A stretch of 64,000 bases of DNA from Streptomyces altiplanensis (GTDB lineage: Bacteria > Actinomycetota > Actinomycetes > Streptomycetales > Streptomycetaceae). The stretch spans positions 26,489 through 90,488 of the forward strand of contig RHMC01000006.1 in NCBI GenBank assembly GCA_003719395.1, given 5' to 3'. Numbering within the stretch: position 1 is the first letter of the stretch; each line of letters starts with the position of its first letter. Below, piece by piece: positions 58,804 to 64,000 of this stretch. Made by a program: the position numbers and the translations under genes. Under the pieces are notes generated by a model that saw only the letters and a program-made list of their open reading frames with translations, had not been told where the DNA came from and made no database searches.

Positions 58804-59985
58804 ATGAGTGATCTCGGCCGTCTCTCGCGTCGTACGCTGCTCCGCGGATTCCCGGCGGCGGGCGCGCTGGCCGCGCTCGCCGGATGCGGGGTGCCGCCGG
58901 CGTACGTCGAACCGGGCGACCGGGCCGCCGCCGACCGGTCGGAGCGCGACCGCAGTCTTCGGTTCGCCAACTGGCCGCTCTACATCGACACCGACGACGA
59001 GAACGCGTCGCGGCGGCCCACCCTCGACGCCTTCACCGAGCGGACCGGGATATCCGTCCGCTACACCGAAGAGATCAACGACAACGACGAGTTCTTCGGG
59101 AAGATCAGCCCCGCGCTGATGAACCACCAGGAGACCGGCCGCGACCTGATCGTCGTCAGCGACTGGATGGCCGCCCGGTTCGTACGCCTGGGCTGGGTGC
59201 AGGAGATGGACCGTGCGAAGCAGCCGAACGTCGCCAGGTACCTCGACCCGCAGCTGCGTACACCCGCCTTCGACGAGGGGCGGCTGCACTCCGTGCCCTG
59301 GCAGTCCGGGATCACCGGCATCGCGTACAACCGCAGGAGACTCGGTCACGAGATCCGCTCCACCTCCCAGCTGTGGGCCGACGACCTGCGCGGCAAGGTG
59401 ACGCTCCTCTCCGGACTCGACGAGAGCTTCGCACTGCTGATGCAGGGCAACGGCGCCGACGTCACGCGCTGGACCGCCGACGACTTCCACACGGTGTGCG
59501 AGCAGGTGGAGAAGCTGGTGAAGCGCAGGCACATCAGGCGCTTCACCGGCAACGACTACATCAAGGACCTGGCGAGCGGCGACGTCCTGGCGTGCCAGGC
59601 GTACTCGGGCGACGTCATCCAGCTCAGGGCCGACAACCCCGACATCGAGTTCGTGGTGCCGGAGGAGGGGGCGGAGCTGTGGGCGGAGAGCCTGATGATC
59701 CCCAACCTCGCCCGTCACAAGCGCAACGCGGAGAAGCTCGTCGACCACTACTACGAGCCCGGGGTCGCGGCGGAGCTGGCCGCCTGGGTCAACTACGTCT
59801 GCCCGGTGCCGGCGGCGCGCGACGTCCTGGCCTCAGCCAAGGACGGGGAGACCGCCGCACTCGCCGAGGACCCGCTGGTCTTCCCCGACGACGCGATGCG
59901 GGAGCGGCTGGCGATCGCGCGGGACATCACGGCGCAGGAGCGCGTCGGGTTCGCGAAGAAGTGGAACGCGGTCGTCGGGCTGTAG
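58804..59985 (+). CDS. PotD-like polyamine-binding lipoprotein
   Basis: A 393-residue extracytoplasmic solute-binding protein. The signal has a twin-arginine-like SRRTLLRGFPAAGALAALAG followed by the lipobox Cys. PotD/PotF family features: LRFANWPLYIDTDDENASRR, TEEINDNDEFFGKI, GRDLIVVSDWMAARF, WQSGITGIAYNRRRLG and VVPEEGAELWAESLMIPNLA. No membrane or ATPase partners lie beside it in this window. ATG 58804 is chosen; GTG 58795 adds three residues. Confidence 0.9.
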   Translation: MSDLGRLSRRTLLRGFPAAGALAALAGCGVPPAYVEPGDRAAADRSERDRSLRFANWPLYIDTDDENASRRPTLDAFTERTGISVRYTEEINDNDEFFGKISPALMNHQETGRDLIVVSDWMAARFVRLGWVQEMDRAKQPNVARYLDPQLRTPAFDEGRLHSVPWQSGITGIAYNRRRLGHEIRSTSQLWADDLRGKVTLLSGLDESFALLMQGNGADVTRWTADDFHTVCEQVEKLVKRRHIRRFTGNDYIKDLASGDVLACQAYSGDVIQLRADNPDIEFVVPEEGAELWAESLMIPNLARHKRNAEKLVDHYYEPGVAAELAAWVNYVCPVPAARDVLASAKDGETAALAEDPLVFPDDAMRERLAIARDITAQERVGFAKKWNAVVGL

Positions 59986-59995
59986 CCCCGGTGGA

Positions 59996-60972
59996 TCAGC
60001 TCTTGTCCACCGGGCCGAAGGCCGCCTGCACCAGGTCCGTCACGACCGGGTTCCTGTCCTGGCCCTTCGCGTCGGTGGAGTGGACGCTGCAGACGAGGAC
60101 GCGGGAGCGGTCGCGGGTGCCGTCGATGCCCGCGTTGCAGCCCCGGCGGCCGCCCTTCTTGCCCCACACCTGGCGGCCGCCGGGCTTCCAGGACGTCAGG
60201 CCGGCGCTGTACGCCGCCTCGCCCTCCCGCATGACCCCCCGCATCCGGCGCAGCCGCACCATCGCGTCCCGCCCCGTCTCCGAGGTCGAGTCGAAGGCGG
60301 CTCGGCGCGCTCGGGTGCGCTGCGGACGGCGACGGGCCCCGCCTCCGCCTGGACGATCATGACGCTGACGGCGTGCGAGAGGATGTCGTGCATCTCCCGG
60401 GCGATACGGGCCCGTTCGCGCGCCGCCGCCTGCTCCGCCTCGATCCGGTTGGCCCGCTCCAGCTGCGCGGCGCGGTCCTCCACGGCGGCGGTGTACGCCT
60501 GACGGGTGTGGGTCAGCCGGCCCATGGCGTACGCGGCGGCGAGGACGATGAGCGAGAAGACCAGCTCCCGCGCCTCGCCCGTGTTCAGCGCCACCGGGGG
60601 AAAGCCGACCGCGATCACCAGGGCCCCGGTGATCTGGCGCCTGGGTGCGGGCGACAGGGCGGCGACGGTGTGGAGGGCGACCAGTCCGTTGTACGGAAGG
60701 GTCTGGCCGGGGCCGTCGACGGCGAACCCGTAGACCGCCTGGGCCACCCCGATGGCGAACAGCACGCCGACCGGCGCCCTGCTCCGCCACACCAGCGGCA
60801 CCACCGTGGGCGTGGTCAGCGGATACGCGATCAGGGCCGGTTCCGGCAGGCCAGGGCTCCGCGGGATCACCCACGGCATGGTCATCGCCGCCTGCACCAG
60901 CAGGGCGACCCCCACGTCCGTCGCCCGCGGGCCGGCGTCGCGCAGCCGCACGATCACGTCACGTACGGCCAT
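59996..60972 (-). pseudogene. Chimera: histidine kinase N-terminal half joined to serine hydrolase C-terminus
   Basis: From ATG 60972 come several membrane helices (VALLVQAAMTMPWVIP, ELVFSLIVLAAAYAMG) and the NarL-partner dimerisation/phosphoacceptor helix ARERARIAREMHDILSHAVS with the phosphorylatable His, then GRDAMVRLRRMRGVMRE. The kinase catalytic (HATPase) domain should follow. Instead, from about 60217, the protein reads KPGGRQVWGKKGGRRGCNAG and RDRSRVLVCSVHSTDAKGQD, resembling the end of a beta-lactamase/DD-peptidase-type serine hydrolase. A frame break near 60290 adds damage. It cannot be a working kinase or hydrolase. Confidence 0.75.
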
Positions 60973-61247
60973 CAGGGCTTGCGGGCGACCGCACCGAACC
61001 GGGCCACCTCCGGCGCGCTCCCCCCGGCGCGCCAGTGAGCACAGGACACGATGCCGGGTTCCAGGACCTCCAGGCCGTCGAAGAACGACGCGAACTCGGC
61101 GCGGTCGCCCGCCACTTCGCCGATGCCGGGGTGCATGCCGGTGACCCGGTCACCCACCGCGCGGTCGACGGGACAGTTGTCCTTGCCGCCGAGTCAGTAG
61201 TTCCAGACGCGGGCGTTGTGTGCGACGTCCGTGCGGATTCCGTCCAT
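60972..61247 (-). pseudogene. Collapsed SAM-dependent methyltransferase (DUF574 type)
   Basis: ATG 61247 begins MDGIRTDVAHNARVWNY; codon 18 is TGA (61196-61194) where the family has Trp in NYWLGGKDN. The same frame then continues LGGKDNCPVDRAVGDRVTGM and jumps to FASFFDGLEVLEPGIVSCAH WRAGG and AVARKP, which is the C-terminus of this family. About two thirds of a protein of about 270 residues is missing, so an internal deletion plus a nonsense mutation have destroyed it. Its end overlaps the chimera start by one base. Confidence 0.82.
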
Positions 61248-61277
61248 TCGGCCATCATGCCGCAAGGACCAACTCGC

Positions 61278-61994
61278 CTACGGGCGAGGGCTTTTGGTGA
61301 GCGCGCTCAGGACGTCGATCCGGTTGGTGGTGATGGAGTCGACGCCGCGGCCGATCAGGCGGCGCATCGTGAGCCCGGTGTCGGCGGTCCACGCGGAGAC
61401 CAGCAGCCCGTCCCGGTGCACGCGGTCCGTCAGCTCGCGGCCGACCAGAGCGAACCGGTAGTTGAGCCAGCGGGGCTTCACCGCGTCGAGCAGCGTGGCG
61501 CGGGGCGGGGTGAGGGTCGTCCAGGTCATGGCGATCTCGGCGCGGGGTCGCGGCGCGTACGGCCGCCATGGCGGAGATGCCCCCGCAGTAGTACACGCGC
61601 TCGGCCGGCCCCGGACTCGTGGACGACGCCGACCACCGCGCGCACCGACTCGGCGGTGGCACCCGGCAGGTCGATCATGAGGCGGCGGTCGCCGGCGGCG
61701 TGCAGCGCCTCGCGCAGGGTGGGCACGCCGCCGCCGGTGAGCTCGCGCAGGTCCTTCTCGGTGACGGCCCCGAGCAGCAGGTCGTGGCCCCACAGCCGCT
61801 TGAGCGAGTCGTCGAGCAGCAGCACGGGGACGCCGTCGCGGGTTCGGCCGGACGTCGATCTCGACGGCGTCCGCGCCCCGCTCCACCGCGGAGCGGAGCG
61901 AGGCGAGGGTGTTCTCACGGAACCGGTACGGGTCGCCGCGGTGGGCCACGGCGGTGACGGTGCGCGGGGACCGCGTGGAGGGGGAGAGGGACAT
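61278..61994 (-). CDS. Glycerophosphodiester phosphodiesterase (frame breaks)
   Basis: GDPDs release glycerol-3-phosphate from deacylated phospholipids. The start has TAVAHRGDPYRFRENTLASL and ADAVEIDVR, with the catalytic H-R...E-N-T and E-x-D. A break near 61850 precedes DGVPVLLLDDSLKRLWGHDL, where the usual second catalytic His (LHDDTL) is Leu. Further breaks near 61610 and 61550 precede PRWLNYRFALVGRELTD and VSAWTADTGLTMRRLIGRG, the C-terminal barrel strands. With no signal peptide it is cytoplasmic. Activity is doubtful if the His loss is real. Confidence 0.8.
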   Translation of the reverse strand: MSLSPSTRSPRTVTAVAHRGDPYRFRENTLASLRSAVERGADAVEIDVRPNPRRRPRAAARRLAQAAVGPRPAARGRHREGPARAHRRRRAHPARGAARRRRPPPHDRPAGCHRRVGARGGRRRPRVRGRPSACTTAGASPPWRPYAPRPRAEIAMTWTTLTPPRATLLDAVKPRWLNYRFALVGRELTDRVHRDGLLVSAWTADTGLTMRRLIGRGVDSITTNRIDVLSALTKSPRP

Positions 61995-62013
61995 GGACCC
62001 ATTGTCCGGGGCG

Positions 62014-63042
62014 TTACCGCCGCGCGAGCCAGTCCGTGGTGTACGCGTCGATCTCGGCGGCGATCCGCGCCTTGCCCGCCGGGTCGAGGAAGGACGCCTC
62101 CACGGCGTTCTTGGCGAGGCCGGCGACCCCGTGCTCGTCGAGGCCGAGCAGGCGGGCCGCCACGCCGTACTCGCTGTTGAGGTCGGTGCCGAACATCGGC
62201 GGGTCGTCGCTGTTGATGGTGACCAGCACGCCCGCGTCCACCATCTCCTTCAGCGGGTGCTCGTCCAGCGTGGCCACGGCGCGCGTCGCGATGTTGGACG
62301 TCGGGCAGACCTCCAGCGGGATGCGGTGCTCGGCCAGGTGGGCCAGCAGCCGCGGGTCCTTGACGGCGCTGGTGCCGTGGCCGATGCGCTCGGCGCGCAG
62401 GTCGTTCAGCGCGTCCCAGATCGTCTCGGGCCCGGTCGTCTCGCCGGCGTGCGGGACGGAGCGCAGCCCGGCCGCGATCGCCCGGTCGAAGTACGGCTTG
62501 AACTGCGGGCGCGGTACGCCGATCTCGGGGCCGCCGAGACCGAACGACACCAGGCCCTCGGGGCGCAGGTCCACGGCCAGCCTCGCCGTCTCCTCCGCCG
62601 ACTCCAGGCCGGCCTCGCCGGGGATGTCGAAGCACCAGCGCAGTACGGTGCCGAGCTCGGCCTCCGCCGCCCTGCGGGCGTCCTCGATCGCCTCCATGAA
62701 GGCCTTCTCGTCGATGCCCCGGCGGGTCGAGCTGAACGGCGTGATGGTCAGCTCGGCGTACCGGATGTTCTGCCTGGCCATGTCGCGGGCGACCTCGAAG
62801 GTCAGCAGCCGGACGTCCTCCGGGGTGCGGATCAGGTCCACGACGGAGAGATAGACCTCGATGAAGTGCGCGAAGTCGGTGAAGGTGAAGTAGTCCGCGA
62901 GCGCCTCGGGGTCGGTGGGGACCCTGGAGTCGGGGTGGCGGGCGGCCAGTTCGGCGACGATGCGGGGCGAGGCGGATCCGACGTGGTGCACATGCAGTTC
63001 GGCCTTGGGCAGCCCCGCGATGAAGGGGTGCAGATCGGTCAT
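62014..63042 (-). CDS. Adenosine deaminase-family protein, probably aminodeoxyfutalosine deaminase
   Basis: A 342-residue metal-dependent deaminase. The metal motif is KAELHVHHVGSASPRI (HxH), followed by SVPHAGETTGPETIWDAL (HAGE), RIGHGTSAVKDPRL, CPTSNI and NSDDPPMFGTDLNSEY. The HVHHVGS variant differs from the HxHLDG of true adenosine deaminases. In Streptomyces, where menaquinone is made by the futalosine route, the enzyme at this position is, as I recall, assigned to aminodeoxyfutalosine deamination. The fold is certain, the substrate probable. The sequence is intact. Confidence 0.85.
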   Translation of the reverse strand: MTDLHPFIAGLPKAELHVHHVGSASPRIVAELAARHPDSRVPTDPEALADYFTFTDFAHFIEVYLSVVDLIRTPEDVRLLTFEVARDMARQNIRYAELTITPFSSTRRGIDEKAFMEAIEDARRAAEAELGTVLRWCFDIPGEAGLESAEETARLAVDLRPEGLVSFGLGGPEIGVPRPQFKPYFDRAIAAGLRSVPHAGETTGPETIWDALNDLRAERIGHGTSAVKDPRLLAHLAEHRIPLEVCPTSNIATRAVATLDEHPLKEMVDAGVLVTINSDDPPMFGTDLNSEYGVAARLLGLDEHGVAGLAKNAVEASFLDPAGKARIAAEIDAYTTDWLARR

Positions 63043-63162
63043 CGGATCCTCCGGATGTACGGGGTCTACGGGCCCTGGGGGGCGGTTCAGGGATCATCGT
63101 AGGCGGGCGGTACGGCCCGGAACACAGGCCGTAGCATGGCGGAACCACGATGGGGGAAGCAC

Positions 63163-63894
63163 ATGTCAGACAACGCACAGCACCCCTCGGGCCCGCCGCC
63201 CGAGCGGCCGCGGGACCCCTGGGCGCCGCCCGAGCACGCGGTGCCGCCGGCCAGGCCGCAGCCCGGCCCGCCTCCGGTGCACGACCAGCAGACGGTCACA
63301 TCGGTGCCGGCCGCGGAACCGGCGCCGGGCTTCGGCCCGAGCACGGGAACGGGCCCGGGAACGGGCGCGGCCCCGGAACCGGGCGCGGTACCGCCGCCGC
63401 CTCCCGCCCCCACCGGCCCGGCGCAGACCCCGCCCGGCGAGTACGGCTACCCGGCCTACGCGGCCCCGCAGGCCCAGGCCCCGTACGGCACCGGCGGCTA
63501 CCCCGGATATCCGGGATACCCGGGATACGGCGGCCCGGCCGGCTGGGCCGGACAGCAGGGTCCGGCGAACGGCTTCGGCATCACCGCGATGGTGCTCGGC
63601 ATCATCTCCGTCACGTTCTTCTGCGCCTACGGCCTCGGCATCATCCTCGGCATCCTCGCGCTGATCTTCGGCATCCTCGGCCGCAAGCGCGTCCAGCGCG
63701 GCGAGGCGACGAACAGCGGCATGGCCCTGGCGGGGATCATCCTCGGCATCGTCGGTTTCGTGCTCAGCGCGGCGTTCATCGGGGTCATCGTCTGGGCGAT
63801 CGTCCAGTCCGAGAACGAGCGCGACAGGGAACTCGACTCGTACGACCCCTACGCGCACTCCTCGCTGGTGGTCGAGGCCCCCGCCCGGGGCTGA
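63163..63894 (+). CDS. DUF4190-type membrane protein with Pro/Gly-rich N-terminus
   Basis: A 243-residue protein. The first 140 residues are disordered and Pro/Gly/Tyr-rich with PGYPGYPGYGG repeats. Two hydrophobic segments follow: FGITAMVLGIISVTFFCAYG with LGIILGILALIFGILGRKR, and SGMALAGIILGIVGFVLSAA with FIGVIVWAIV, the DUF4190 pattern. ATG 63163 follows GGGGGAAG. The C-terminal tail is short and acidic. Function unknown. No supported feature remains between 63895 and the window end. Confidence 0.85.
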   Translation: MSDNAQHPSGPPPERPRDPWAPPEHAVPPARPQPGPPPVHDQQTVTSVPAAEPAPGFGPSTGTGPGTGAAPEPGAVPPPPPAPTGPAQTPPGEYGYPAYAAPQAQAPYGTGGYPGYPGYPGYGGPAGWAGQQGPANGFGITAMVLGIISVTFFCAYGLGIILGILALIFGILGRKRVQRGEATNSGMALAGIILGIVGFVLSAAFIGVIVWAIVQSENERDRELDSYDPYAHSSLVVEAPARG

Positions 63895-64000
63895 GGCGTC
63901 GCCCGACCGGTTCTCCTTTCCCCGTACCACCCCCGGACACCCTGCGGCCGATTCTCACCCGGAGAATCCGGCCCGTCCGGCGTTCGGGGGCGCCGCCGGG

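Overview
This is a high-GC actinobacterial chromosome segment, almost certainly Streptomyces. GTG starts are frequent, GC at third codon positions is extreme, and the gene order follows the conserved core of the Streptomyces chromosome around smc, ftsY, nsdA, amtB-glnK-glnD, ffh, rpsP-rimM-trmD-rplS, four signal peptidase genes, dprA, whiG, rpsB-tsf-pyrH-frr-cdsA and rlmN. WhiG (sporulation sigma factor), NsdA (regulator of differentiation and antibiotic production) and a DivIVA-like protein with a glutamine-rich tail point to the same genus.

Layout. 1-8 kb: rsmD end, coaD, DivIVA-like gene, yceD-rpmF-rnc-mutM, a divergent HxlR regulator/flavodoxin pair, a secreted CAP protein, acyP and a small coiled-coil gene. 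8.2-19.3 kb: smc, a glucose-permease-type transporter with paired operators, an NCS1 permease, ftsY, a Prim-Pol-like gene and nsdA. 19.4-25.5 kb: GlnR-controlled ammonium uptake and sensing (amtB, glnK, glnD) and ffh. 25.6-35.4 kb: a methyltransferase, a SprT-like protein, the ribosome biogenesis cluster rpsP-khpA-rimM-trmD-rplS, sipWXYZ, a NUDIX gene, DUF2469 and yraN. 35.4-46.5 kb: comM/yifB, dprA, whiG, a TetR regulator, an M23 peptidase, rpsB-tsf, pyrH-frr-cdsA and rlmN. 46.5-50.6 kb: a TPP riboswitch and a thiamine ABC importer. 50.6-55.2 kb: relics of a response regulator and a glycosyltransferase, a LOG protein and an ABC exporter pair behind a 22-bp perfect palindrome. 55.2-60 kb: a polyamine/GABA catabolic group (class III aminotransferase, AsnC/Lrp regulator, aldehyde dehydrogenase, PotD-like lipoprotein). 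60-63.9 kb: a histidine kinase/serine hydrolase chimera, a collapsed SAM-methyltransferase pseudogene, a GDPD, a deaminase probably of the futalosine menaquinone pathway, and a DUF4190 protein.

About twenty otherwise well conserved genes carry frame breaks, usually one missing G or C, including ftsY, trmD, rnc, smc and glnD. The most economical reading is uncorrected sequencing indels, so I annotate those genes over their full extent and mark the breaks. A different class of damage, consistent with real decay, lies at 50.66-51.92 kb and 60.0-61.25 kb, where large pieces of proteins are missing or unrelated halves are joined. I found no phage, insertion sequence, CRISPR array, tRNA, rRNA or biosynthetic gene cluster. 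The least expected signals are the helically phased operators of the sugar permease, the perfect palindrome before the ABC pair, and the chimeric relics.
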